NCBI RefSeq assembly: GCF_027923225.1
Contig: NZ_BSDI01000004.1
Location: forward strand, 63,528 to 127,527
Direction: 5' to 3'
Source of the DNA: Phytohabitans aurantiacus
GTDB lineage: Bacteria > Actinomycetota > Actinomycetes > Mycobacteriales > Micromonosporaceae
DNA length: 64,000 nucleotides
The notes under the pieces were generated by a model. That model was not told where the DNA came from and searched no databases. It saw only the letters and a list, made by a program, of their open reading frames with translations. Within the stretch, counting starts at the first letter, position 1; each line of letters begins with the position of its first letter. Shown one piece after another: positions 51,367 through 59,309 of this stretch. Made by a program: the position numbers and the translations under genes.

Positions 51367-53106
51367 TCACGCGGAAGGCCGGTGCTCCCCGTGGAGTACC
51401 GGCCTTTCGCGCTGGCGGCGGGCGACCTCATCCGGGGTACCTTCCGCCGCCACGACGCCGTCGCGTAGCAGTACCACCCGGTCGGCAGACCGCACCGTGG
51501 CCGGCCGGTGGCTGATGACAAGGAGCGCGCACACCCGCGACACCTCGCGGATGGTGCGGGTGAGTGCCACCTCGTTGACCGGGTCCAGATGCGCCGTTGG
51601 CTCGTCGAGCAGCACGAGCGCCGGCCGGCCCAGCAGGCACCGCGCGATGGCCAGCCGCTGGCGTTCACCACCCGACAGCAGCCGCCCGTGCTCCCCGACC
51701 TCGGCATCCAAGCCGCGTGGGAGCCGCCTGACCAGATCGGTCAGGTTGGTCATCGCCAGTGCCCACCACAGGTCGTCATCGTCGGCCGCGGCACCGGAGT
51801 AGGTGAGGTTTTCGCGCACGGTACCGGCCAGGACCGTGCACTGCTGCTCGACAAGGCCGATGGCGCCGCGGTACTCGTCGTACGGAACGTCGCGGGCGTC
51901 CCTGCCACGAAACAACACCTGCCCGCGATCCGGCTCGTAGAACCGCTCGATGACACTGAACACAGTGGACTTACCGGCTCCTGACGGCCCGATCAGCGAC
52001 ACGTGTCCACGCTCGGGCAGGCTCAGCGACAGTCCACGTAGGAGCGGTCGCGCGGGCTCGTAGCCGAACCACACGTCCCGCAGCTCCAGCAGATGCGGCG
52101 ATCGGTTCTCCGGCACCGCCGCGGCCGCGCGGACGGTTACGGGTTCGCGCGGCAGTGCGAGCACCTCGTTGACCCGCTGCAGCGCGCCGGCACCCTGCTG
52201 CACGGCGGTGACCGCTTGAAAGATCGCCCCCACGGGCGTCGTCAGGTAGGTGAGGTACAGCATGAAGGCGACAAGTTCGCCGACCGTGCTGGCGCCACCG
52301 GCCACCCGCGCGCCACCTATCAGCAGGATGATCAGGTAGGACCCGGTGAGCGCCAGGTCGTTGACCGATCCGGCGCCGGCGTCCAGCCGCGCCATCCGCA
52401 GGCGGGCCGCACAGATCCGGCTCGCGTGCCTGAAGATCCGGCCGCTCTCCGCCGGCTCCGCACGGTTGGCGCGTACCGAACGGATGGCGGACAAGGCGCG
52501 CTCCAGGTCGGCCGTCAGTTCGCCATCCGCTCGCTGTGCGTCGGCGGACGCGAGCCGGATCCGCTCGACGACGGCCAGCAACACCGGCACCGCCACGCCG
52601 ATCAGCACGGCGACCACGACAAAGAGCGTCCAGTCCAGCCACAGCATCACCGCTACGAGGCCGGCCAGCCCGATGGTGCCCGACGCCGCGTTGGTGACGC
52701 TCTCCGCGATGAGCATGCGGATCGCGGCGGGATCGGTGGTGATTCGTGAGATCAGGTCACCACCGCGGTACCGGTCGTAGACAGCGATCCGCAGCCGCAA
52801 CACGTGATCGATCAGCGTCTGTCGCAGCTTGAGGGTCATGGCTTCGCTGGCCCGCGCCTGCGCGTACCGGGCCACCCCGAGCGCGACCGCCTGAAGGAGA
52901 AAAAGCACCACGAGCGCACCGACGGGACGGAAGGGAAAAGCGCCATCGGCGGTCGCGTCGACCGTGTGCCGTACCAGCAGCGGCTGCGCCAGCCCGGCGC
53001 CGGTCGCCGCGACGCCGAGCGCGACCGCCAGCGCGAGCCACCGGTAGTGGCCACTCAGCAGGCGCATCATGTCGCGCCAGCCGGCCCGGTCCAGCGCGCT
53101 GGTCAC
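51367..53106 (-). CDS. Lasso peptide exporter, ABC half-transporter (D protein)
   Basis: 579 residues, six-helix membrane domain then nucleotide-binding domain. GTG start at 53106 (GTGACCAGC). Walker A GPSGAGKST (~365), Q-loop VEQQ, signature LLSGGERQRLAIAR, Walker B ALVLLDEPT, H-loop ISHRP. There is no N-terminal peptidase (C39) domain, as usual for lasso exporters, which move already-matured peptide. Last gene of the A-C-B1-B2-D operon; 2 bp after the B2 stop. It both exports and protects. Confidence 0.93.
   Translation of the reverse strand: MTSALDRAGWRDMMRLLSGHYRWLALAVALGVAATGAGLAQPLLVRHTVDATADGAFPFRPVGALVVLFLLQAVALGVARYAQARASEAMTLKLRQTLIDHVLRLRIAVYDRYRGGDLISRITTDPAAIRMLIAESVTNAASGTIGLAGLVAVMLWLDWTLFVVVAVLIGVAVPVLLAVVERIRLASADAQRADGELTADLERALSAIRSVRANRAEPAESGRIFRHASRICAARLRMARLDAGAGSVNDLALTGSYLIILLIGGARVAGGASTVGELVAFMLYLTYLTTPVGAIFQAVTAVQQGAGALQRVNEVLALPREPVTVRAAAAVPENRSPHLLELRDVWFGYEPARPLLRGLSLSLPERGHVSLIGPSGAGKSTVFSVIERFYEPDRGQVLFRGRDARDVPYDEYRGAIGLVEQQCTVLAGTVRENLTYSGAAADDDDLWWALAMTNLTDLVRRLPRGLDAEVGEHGRLLSGGERQRLAIARCLLGRPALVLLDEPTAHLDPVNEVALTRTIREVSRVCALLVISHRPATVRSADRVVLLRDGVVAAEGTPDEVARRQRERPVLHGEHRPSA
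51375..51406 (+). terminator. Hairpin at the MFS/lasso-exporter convergent end
   Basis: AAGGCCGGTGCTCC-CCGT-GGAGTACCGGCCTT: 14-bp arms (one G-U), 4-nt loop, then TTCGC. It lies inside the last codons of the exporter gene, 12 bp past the MFS stop, so it probably ends the MFS transcript. Confidence 0.65.
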
Positions 53107-53108
53107 CG

Positions 53109-53525
53109 CTAGGCCACCGTGAAGAAGGTGCGAAAGTAGTCGGCCGGAAACTCCTCCCCGACCGGCTCCCCGTCGACCTCCACCCAGGCGTGCGCCGAGA
53201 AGGGCGGCAGCCGCCTCGTGCCGACGCACCACGCCGCCCACGTCCCCCGTGCCCGGCACAGCAGCACCACCGCGAGCGATCGGGGCAGGCAGCCCTCGCG
53301 TGCGGCGCAGACGAGGCTCACCGCCATCACCGCCTGCCGGGCGTCGAGCACCTGCTCGCGGGTGGCGGGGCGGGCGCCCCGACGCAAGCGGGTCAGAAGC
53401 CGCCGGATCTGTCGGGGTGGACGCCGTGCCAGTACCCGAGCCGCCGTCACCGCCGCGTGCGCCGCAAGCCGCGTGGGCAGCGGAACCGACCGGGGGTTGT
53501 GATAGATCGCTTCGGGCATGGACAT
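53109..53525 (-). CDS. Lasso peptide leader peptidase (B2, transglutaminase-like)
   Basis: 138 residues; only its own frame is coding (a longer open frame above it belongs to the neighbour's strand in another register). Transglutaminase-like Cys protease: Cys79 (REGCLPRSLAVVLLCRA), His112 (FSAHAWVEVDG) and Asp118 form the triad that cuts the leader off the precursor. The C-terminus EEFPADYFRTFFTVA is typical. 8 bp after B1. Short length is normal for B2 when B1 is a separate gene. Confidence 0.93.
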   Translation of the reverse strand: MSMPEAIYHNPRSVPLPTRLAAHAAVTAARVLARRPPRQIRRLLTRLRRGARPATREQVLDARQAVMAVSLVCAAREGCLPRSLAVVLLCRARGTWAAWCVGTRRLPPFSAHAWVEVDGEPVGEEFPADYFRTFFTVA

Positions 53526-53533
53526 GGCGGCGC

Positions 53534-53791
53534 CTACCGGTCCATCAGGCCGGCGGTGCACAGCTCCGTGACCAGATGGGTCACGTCCTGCTCCGCGCTG
53601 CCTCGATCGATGTCGTACTCCCGGCTGAGCGCCGTCGCGGCCGCGGCCGCGTCGCCGCCCTCCGCGATCGTGCGGACGACGACCGCACCCGTCTCGTTGA
53701 GGGTAAAGAAGGCGCCGCTGTCCTCGTCCAGCAGAGCCGCACCGTACTCCGTCTCGGTGATCAGTACGCCGTTGCGCAGCTTCAACCCCAT
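53534..53791 (-). CDS. Lasso peptide RRE protein (B1, PqqD-like)
   Basis: 85 residues, PqqD-fold recognition element. It binds the leader (the YxxPxLxxxG part) and delivers it to B2. Pattern: beta-strands around LITETEYGAALLDEDSGAFFTLNETGAVV, then helices with REYDIDRGSAEQDVTHLVTELCTAGLM. Split B1/B2 is typical of actinobacterial lasso clusters. 9 bp after the cyclase stop. Confidence 0.93.
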   Translation of the reverse strand: MGLKLRNGVLITETEYGAALLDEDSGAFFTLNETGAVVVRTIAEGGDAAAAATALSREYDIDRGSAEQDVTHLVTELCTAGLMDR

Positions 53792-53800
53792 GACTCCTCC

Positions 53801-55654
53801 TCAGGACGCGAGAGCCGTCCGGTCGGTGACGCGTTCGATCGAGCGCAGCCAGACCTCGGCCGCGATCGTCTGGTGCAGCACCCCGATCTGCAGGTGCTTC
53901 GGCAAAGGGCGCGCGCACAGCTCGCGTACCGCCCGCGCGTCGATGAGGCCGAGCCGGGCCAGGGCCGAGTCGTCCCACAGAGCGAAGAGCGCGTCGCGGT
54001 GCACCCGCAACCCCATCTCCTCCTCGACCATCGCGTTGGCCTTCGTGGCGCGCAGCCGGCTGCTCTCCGGTACCACGCCGAGCATCGCCTCGCTGATCAG
54101 CGGCTTGTACCGCCACGGCGTCACCCGCTGCTCGGGCCGCACCGACAGCGCCGCCGTCACGACGGCGTCGTCGTAGTACGGCGCCGCGTACCGCACTCCG
54201 CGCTCGGCGGCGAGCTGCTGAAGCTGGCGGGTCATCCGGGACAGCAACCCGATGGCGGCGAGTTCGCGGTGCTGGCCGCGATGTGGGCTGAGCGGTGCCG
54301 CCCCGCCGATCTCGGCCCGGAGCAGCGTGCGCACGGCGTCGACGGCGTCGCGGGTGGTCCATGGCGGAAGTCGTGGCTCGCTGCCCCAGTCGAGCATGGG
54401 TTCGGTGATTGGCGGCGGCGCCATCGTCAGGTGCGCGTCGACACCGCGCAACCAGTCGCCGTACGAGTTCGTGGACGCGAGTTGCCGCAGCACCTGGCCG
54501 GCCGGCCACCGATATTTGGCGACGAACCCGCGAATCATCCGGCGCGCGAGAAGCGGTCGCCGGCGCGCGAGCGTGTGCAGGTACGCGGTGGAGCCGTGCA
54601 GAAGCTCGTCGCCGCCGATACCCGTGAGGTGCGCGCTCGATCCCCGGTCGGCGGCGCGCGTGACCACCGCGAGCCAGCGGTTCCGGTCGACGGTGGTGAA
54701 GCAGGGCTCGTCCCACAGGTCGGCCATCTCGTCGACACCGGCGTAGCTGAGCGGCATCTCCTCGCCGGGCACGACATGGTGCTCGATGCCGAGAGCGGCA
54801 ACCGTACGGGTGGCCCATTCGACGTCGTCGGCCATGGCGTCGCGCACGTCGACGGTGAAGGCGAGCACCTCGGCGTCGGCGAGCCGCGCCGCGATCGCAC
54901 ACACCGCTGTGGAGTCGACGCCGCCAAGGTCACACGAGACGAGCCGCTGGCCGCGGGTGCGAACGCCGACCGCCTCGGTGAGGGCGGTGGCCAACTCCCG
55001 CGCACCGTCGGCGAGTGGCACGGTCGGGTCCGGCGGAGACCACCACCGCGCCGAGCGGACCACGCGGTCCTCGCGGATCTCGACATCGTGTCCGCCCGGA
55101 ATCTCGGTCACGCCGCGCCACAACGGCTGGCCGGTGACCGGCGGCATGGTCTGCGGGTCCAGCAGGTGCGCCGCCACCCGTGCCGGATCGAGATCGGCAC
55201 CGGTCAGCGCGGCGACCACGTCGGCGCGGTCTGCGATGAGGGTCACCGGTCCCGCCGAACCGACGAAGACCCGGCGCAGTGCGCTCACCGTGCCCCGGAC
55301 GTACAGCTTCCCCCCGACCGAGCCGACCAGGTGATAGCTGCCTGGCCATCGCGGGCGGCCCGTGCCGCGCAGGTGATCGAGCCCGCCGTCCAGAGCCAGG
55401 CGGGCGGCGACCCGCTCGACATCTTCGCTGCGAGTGATGTGCTCACCAATGACAGCGAGGGCGGCCGTGCCGGCGGTGGCGACGGCAATATCCCGGTCGG
55501 CCCATCGGCCAAGTATCCATGAACGCCCGGATGGGTGGCGGACACAACGAGTGGCGTACGGCTTGATTGATCTGGCGACGGGGTCCGCGTCCGCTTTATC
55601 GGGCAGGACAATGAACCAACTGGCAAGCAGGGAGAGATTCGCAATTGGCGGCAT
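53801..55654 (-). CDS. Lasso cyclase (C protein, asparagine synthetase-like)
   Basis: 617 residues. The N-terminal domain is a degenerate glutamine-amidotransferase fold that lacks the catalytic Cys2; the C-terminal domain is an ATP-pyrophosphatase that adenylates the ring Asp and closes the macrolactam to the core N-terminus. The PPi loop reads CDLGGVDST (241-249), a variant of the usual SGGxDS with Leu for Ser. LTGIGGDELLHGS and WRYKPLISEAMLGVVP are further asparagine-synthetase-family marks. ATG follows GAGGAGAG. 75 bp after the precursor. Confidence 0.95.
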   Translation of the reverse strand: MPPIANLSLLASWFIVLPDKADADPVARSIKPYATRCVRHPSGRSWILGRWADRDIAVATAGTAALAVIGEHITRSEDVERVAARLALDGGLDHLRGTGRPRWPGSYHLVGSVGGKLYVRGTVSALRRVFVGSAGPVTLIADRADVVAALTGADLDPARVAAHLLDPQTMPPVTGQPLWRGVTEIPGGHDVEIREDRVVRSARWWSPPDPTVPLADGARELATALTEAVGVRTRGQRLVSCDLGGVDSTAVCAIAARLADAEVLAFTVDVRDAMADDVEWATRTVAALGIEHHVVPGEEMPLSYAGVDEMADLWDEPCFTTVDRNRWLAVVTRAADRGSSAHLTGIGGDELLHGSTAYLHTLARRRPLLARRMIRGFVAKYRWPAGQVLRQLASTNSYGDWLRGVDAHLTMAPPPITEPMLDWGSEPRLPPWTTRDAVDAVRTLLRAEIGGAAPLSPHRGQHRELAAIGLLSRMTRQLQQLAAERGVRYAAPYYDDAVVTAALSVRPEQRVTPWRYKPLISEAMLGVVPESSRLRATKANAMVEEEMGLRVHRDALFALWDDSALARLGLIDARAVRELCARPLPKHLQIGVLHQTIAAEVWLRSIERVTDRTALAS

Positions 55655-55689
55655 TGACTCTCCTCAGTATCGAGCGGGCGAATGGGGAA

Positions 55690-55717
55690 CCGGGCGGGCA
55701 GCGACCTGCCCGCCCGG
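55690..55717 (-). terminator. Hairpin between lasso precursor and cyclase genes
   Basis: CCGGGCGGGCAG-CGAC-CTGCCCGCCCGG: perfect 12-bp stem, 4-nt loop, no U-run. It lies 13 bp after the precursor stop and 36 bp before the cyclase start. It should let precursor mRNA accumulate above the enzyme mRNA, by partial termination or by protecting the 3' end, as seen in other RiPP operons. Confidence 0.7.
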
Positions 55718-55729
55718 CTCACCGGCGCA

Positions 55730-55840
55730 TCAGAGCAGCTGCTTGCCGCCCAGCAGGTCCTTCGGACCCCTGTTGCCGATCCCGGTCTCGGTGCGGAAGT
55801 CACCCTGCTTCGTGAGTGTGGGACGCTCGTACTTGCGCAT
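55730..55840 (-). CDS. Lasso peptide precursor (A protein), lagmysin-like core
   Basis: 36 residues behind a strong site (GGAGGAGCACAAA-ATG). The leader (1-20) has Tyr4, Pro7, Leu9 and Gly13-x-Phe15, which form the YxxPxLxxxGxF motif read by B1, and Thr19 at the conserved -2 position before the cut. The predicted core is IGNRGPKDLLGGKQLL (21-36): ring Ile1 to Asp8, tail LLGGKQLL. No aromatic residue. From memory, lagmysin is LAGQGSPDLLGGHSLL, matching at 8 of 16 positions including DLLGG and the final LL. A cut one residue earlier would give a Gly1-Asp9 ring, which the -2 Thr makes less likely. First gene of the cluster. Confidence 0.92.
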   Translation of the reverse strand: MRKYERPTLTKQGDFRTETGIGNRGPKDLLGGKQLL

Positions 55841-56066
55841 TTTGTGCTCCTCCCAGCAGTGGTTGATGAGACGGAAACGAATGCGCCGGGGATCAACCAT
55901 CCGGCACCGAATCCCCTGCGGCACCAATGGATGTGCGCGTTTAAAATCCGTCCCCTGGAGACGGTAGGTGGGATACCCACGAACAACAACCGCCATCAAC
56001 CAGATTCACGGTTGTGGGTGAATTCGCCAACACCACTTGCGACATCGCTCAATCTATTGTTTTCGA
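55841..56066 (-). promoter_or_regulatory. Upstream region of the lasso cluster
   Basis: 226 bp between the frdD stop and the precursor start; less GC-rich than its surroundings, as expected of a promoter region. A possible -35/-10 pair TTGATG-18-TATCCC (minus strand) overlaps the small palindrome GTGGGTATCCCAC. No regulator gene belongs to the cluster. The assignment of promoter boxes is tentative. Confidence 0.35.
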
Positions 56067-56423
56067 TTAGAGCATCGAGACGAGGACCACCGCCACAGCG
56101 GTCACGAAGGCGGCGGTGCCGTAGCAGGCAGCGGCGATCGCGGTGCCGTGCCGCTGAAGCTGGAGGCCGTCGCGAACCGTATGGCGCAGGCGGTGTGCGG
56201 CGTGCATGAGCCCGAGCCCACATAGGACGATCACGGCGAGCCGAGCCAGCGGGTTGCGCAGCAGCGTGTAGATCTCGGCACTGGACGGCGGATCGAGCCA
56301 ACCCAGTGGAAACGCGATGCCGAAGAGGAACAGGAACACCGGCACCGCGAGCGCGGTCACCACTCCGCCGGCACTGAAGAGCAGCCAGAGGAAGGGCTCC
56401 GCGGAGGTGCGGTCGCGACTCAT
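56067..56423 (-). CDS. frdD: Fumarate reductase/succinate dehydrogenase membrane anchor D
   Basis: 118 residues with three membrane helices (FLWLLFSAGGVVTALAVPVFLFLF; LARLAVIVLCGLGLMHAAHRL; IAAACYGTAAFVTAVAVVLV). Matches the FrdD type in size and in HAAHRLRHTVRDGLQ after helix two. FrdC/FrdD-type anchors carry quinone but no heme. ATG overlaps the frdC stop (ATGA). Confidence 0.88.
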   Translation of the reverse strand: MSRDRTSAEPFLWLLFSAGGVVTALAVPVFLFLFGIAFPLGWLDPPSSAEIYTLLRNPLARLAVIVLCGLGLMHAAHRLRHTVRDGLQLQRHGTAIAAACYGTAAFVTAVAVVLVSML

Positions 56424-56818
56424 GAGAGCACCAGCAACAGGATCACCGCCGAGACCGCGAACCACGCCACGTACAGCGCTCCGGCGAGGACCAGGCCGGG
56501 CACCCGGTGGCCACGCACCTTCAGCACCATGGCCTGCGGCGTCACCATGAACCAGGTGATCGTGTGCAGGACCGCCAGGGCGAGCGCCAGCGCGTTGATC
56601 GCGACCATCCACGGCCGGGCCGACCAGTCGAGGAAGCGCTCGTACTCGCCGGGACCGGCGCCGACCGCCCGCACCAGCAGGAGCAGGTAGACCACGAACC
56701 ACACGACGGCGACGCTCGTCAGCTCACGCAACACGAACAGCAGGTAGGTGCGGCGAGAGGTCCACCAGAGAAGCGGAACCCGCTGCCTGTGCAGCCGCTG
56801 CCAGAGCCCCGTGGTCAT
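56420..56818 (-). CDS. frdC: Fumarate reductase/succinate dehydrogenase membrane anchor C
   Basis: 132 residues from MTTGLWQRLHRQRVPLLWW, a FrdC-like start (LxRPxxxxWWxxRxxYxxFxLREL). Three helices follow, with INALALALAVLHTITWFMVTPQAM as the central quinone-side segment. Start overlaps the frdB stop (ATGA). Confidence 0.88.
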   Translation of the reverse strand: MTTGLWQRLHRQRVPLLWWTSRRTYLLFVLRELTSVAVVWFVVYLLLLVRAVGAGPGEYERFLDWSARPWMVAINALALALAVLHTITWFMVTPQAMVLKVRGHRVPGLVLAGALYVAWFAVSAVILLLVLS

Positions 56819-57564
56819 CGGACCCACCGGGGCAGCAGGAATGCCTTCACCGCCTCGTTCGCGGCGATGAGCTTGGCGCGCTGGATGGCGCCGGCCGGAT
56901 CGACGCCCTTCGGACAGGCCCGGGTGCACTCCCCCACGAACGTGCATCCCCAGACGCCCTCGTCGTCCGACAGCACATCGAGGCGCTCCTCCTGGCCCTC
57001 GTCGCGAGAGTCCAGGTTGTACCGCTGGGCGAGGGCGATCGCGGCCGGGCCGATGAACTTCGAGTCCAGGCCGTAGACCGGGCACGCCGAATAGCACAGC
57101 ATGCAGTTGATGCACATGCTGTATCGCTTGTAGTCGTCCATTTCGGACGGTGTCTGCAGCAGCTCCGTGTGCGGGTCGTCGTCGCTCTCGTCCCGGATGA
57201 TCCATGGCTGCACGGCACCGAGCTTCTGCATGAAGTCGGTCATCTCGATGACCAGGTCGCGGATCACCGGGAAGTTGCGCAGCGGCTCGACGGTGATCGG
57301 TCCGGGCGCGTGGTCGACGAGGAACGTGCCGCAGCTCAGCTTCGGGTCGCCGTTCACCGTCATGCCGCAGCTGCCGCAGATACCCATCCGGCAGGACCAG
57401 CGGTACGACAGGGTCGGGTCGATCTCCTCCTTGACGTAGTTGAGCGCGTCGAGGACCGCCCAGTCGTCGCGCAGCGGCACGGCGTACTCCTGGAAGGTCG
57501 GCTCGGCCTCGGTCTCCGGCCGGTAGCGGAAGACGCGCAGCGTGATCTCCTTCAACGGCTTCAC
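56815..57564 (-). CDS. frdB: Fumarate reductase/succinate dehydrogenase iron-sulfur subunit
   Basis: 249 residues carrying three clusters: [2Fe-2S] ligands CRMGICGSCG...LSCGT, then CINCMLCYSACPVYG and CTFVGECTRACPKGVDP for [4Fe-4S] and [3Fe-4S]. Passes electrons between the flavin and quinone. Start overlaps the frdA stop by four bases (ATGA). Confidence 0.95.
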   Translation of the reverse strand: MKPLKEITLRVFRYRPETEAEPTFQEYAVPLRDDWAVLDALNYVKEEIDPTLSYRWSCRMGICGSCGMTVNGDPKLSCGTFLVDHAPGPITVEPLRNFPVIRDLVIEMTDFMQKLGAVQPWIIRDESDDDPHTELLQTPSEMDDYKRYSMCINCMLCYSACPVYGLDSKFIGPAAIALAQRYNLDSRDEGQEERLDVLSDDEGVWGCTFVGECTRACPKGVDPAGAIQRAKLIAANEAVKAFLLPRWVR

Positions 57565-59309
57565 CTCCCGTACACCCGCTCACCGGGCGGCCAACGGGTG
57601 ACGGTGACCGGCTGGTACTCGATCCGGCAGCCGCCGTCGGCCTCGCGGTATGCCATCGAGTGCGCCAGGAACCGCACGTCGTCACGCGCCGGGAAGTCGG
57701 TGCGCTGATGCGCGCCGCGCGACTCCTCGCGGCGCAGCGCGCTGTGCACAATGGACTCGGCTATGTCGAGCATCGCCGCCAATTCGAGTGCCCCGACGAG
57801 CTGTGTGTTGAACGTCCGGCTGCGGTCGCCGACGCCCGCCACCGCGGCACGCTCCTGAAGCTCACGTAGCGTGTCGACGGCTTTGGCGAGCGTGTCGCTG
57901 TCGCGGTAGATGCCGGCCGCGCCCTCCAGGGTGTGCTGCATCGCGGTCCGGATCGCCGCGACGGACTCGCTGCCGTCGCTGGCCAGCAGCCTTTCCAGCC
58001 GGCGGGTCTCGTCGGCGGCCTGCGCGGTCACCGCGGCGCCGATCGGTGGTGCTTCCATCGCATACGCCGCCGCGGCGGCACCGGCCCGGGCGCCGAAGAC
58101 GAGGATCTCCGGCAGCGAGTTGGAGCCGAGCCGGTTGGCGCCGTTGATGCTGACGCAGGCGGTCTCACCGGCGGCGAAGAGCCCATCCAGCGGCGCCGCC
58201 GCGAGCACGTCGGTGTGGACCCCACCCATCATGTAATGCACCACTGGGCGCACGGGCACCAGGTCACGCACCGGGTCGATGCGCTCGTAGTCGCGGCACA
58301 GCTCGCGCACCATGGGCAGCTTGGCTTCGATCTTCTCGGCCCCGAGGTGGCGCAGGTCAAGGTGCACCACCGGCCCGTACTGGGTGTCGATGGTCCGCCC
58401 CTTGGCGGCCTCGTGGACGAACGCCTGGGAGAGGCGGTCGCGCGGTCCCAGTTCCATGCTGCGCAGTACCGGCTCGGGTGTGGGCGTGCCCAGGTCGTAG
58501 TCCTGCAGGTACCGGTAGCCGTCCTTGTTGAGCAACCAGCCGCCCTCGGCGCGCGCCGCCTCGGTGATGAGGATGCCGGTGAACGGCAGGCCGGTGGGGT
58601 GGTACTGGACGAACTCCATGTCCTTCAGCGGCGCGCCGGCCCGATAGGCGAGCGCCATCCCGTCTCCGGTGCAGATGTTGGCGTTCGTGGTGAACGGAAA
58701 GACCCGCCCACCCCCGCCGGTGGCGAGCACAACGGCCTTGGCGGCGATCGTCTCGATCCGACCGGTCATCAGCTCGATCGCCACCACCCCGCAGACCCGC
58801 CCGTCGTCGACGAGCAGCCGGGTGGCGTACCACTCGTCGTACCGGGTCACCGGGCGGTACTTCAGGGACGTCTGGAACAGCGTGTGCAGCAGGTGGAAAC
58901 CGGTCTTGTCAGCGGCGAACCACGTGCGCATCTTCTTCATGCCGCCGAACGCCCGAACGGCGACATGCCCGTCCGGCGTCCGGCTCCACGGACAGCCCCA
59001 GTGCTCCAGGCGCAGCAGCTCGGCCCGGGCCTCGTGGACGAAAAGCTCCACCGCGTCCTGGTCGCACAGCCAGTCGCCGCCGGAGACCGTGTCGTACGCG
59101 TGCTCGTCGAAGCTGTCCTCGGCGGCGATGGCGGCCGCGGCCCCGCCCTCGGCGGACACGGTGTGGCTGCGCATCGGGTAGACCTTGCTGACCACGGCGA
59201 CGGACAGCCTGGGGTCGGCCTCGGCCACCGCGATCGCGGCGCGCAGGCCGGCACCACCCCCGCCCACGATGACGACGTCGTGCGCTGAGGCAGCGTCAGG
59301 AGCCGTCAT
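57561..59309 (-). CDS. frdA: Fumarate reductase/succinate dehydrogenase flavoprotein subunit
   Basis: About 582 residues from MTAPDAASAHDVVIVGGGGAGLRAAIAVAE; an ATG at 59345 would add 12 residues. The dinucleotide site VVIVGGGGAGLRAA is at the start. His of RSHTVSAEGGAAAA is the expected covalent FAD link. The active-site HPTGLPFTG and the ...RLGSNSLPEILVFG end are family marks. With FrdC/D anchors it may run as fumarate reductase in low oxygen, or as succinate dehydrogenase. Overlaps the small Cys-rich gene upstream. Confidence 0.94.
   Translation of the reverse strand: MTAPDAASAHDVVIVGGGGAGLRAAIAVAEADPRLSVAVVSKVYPMRSHTVSAEGGAAAAIAAEDSFDEHAYDTVSGGDWLCDQDAVELFVHEARAELLRLEHWGCPWSRTPDGHVAVRAFGGMKKMRTWFAADKTGFHLLHTLFQTSLKYRPVTRYDEWYATRLLVDDGRVCGVVAIELMTGRIETIAAKAVVLATGGGGRVFPFTTNANICTGDGMALAYRAGAPLKDMEFVQYHPTGLPFTGILITEAARAEGGWLLNKDGYRYLQDYDLGTPTPEPVLRSMELGPRDRLSQAFVHEAAKGRTIDTQYGPVVHLDLRHLGAEKIEAKLPMVRELCRDYERIDPVRDLVPVRPVVHYMMGGVHTDVLAAAPLDGLFAAGETACVSINGANRLGSNSLPEILVFGARAGAAAAAYAMEAPPIGAAVTAQAADETRRLERLLASDGSESVAAIRTAMQHTLEGAAGIYRDSDTLAKAVDTLRELQERAAVAGVGDRSRTFNTQLVGALELAAMLDIAESIVHSALRREESRGAHQRTDFPARDDVRFLAHSMAYREADGGCRIEYQPVTVTRWPPGERVYGR

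Noticed and set aside
53109..54902. A 597-codon frame continuing upstream of B2 across the cyclase gene
   Set aside because: Only the last 138 codons carry transglutaminase motifs; the rest is out-of-frame cyclase DNA rich in Arg.
55841..55999. Longer start for the lasso precursor (89 codons)
   Set aside because: The extra 53 residues have no leader features; the ATG at 55840 has a strong ribosome site and gives a normal 36-residue precursor.
55841..56066. Second lasso precursor in the upstream gap
   Set aside because: I looked for a YxxP...Thr-x core pattern in the minus-strand frames and found none.
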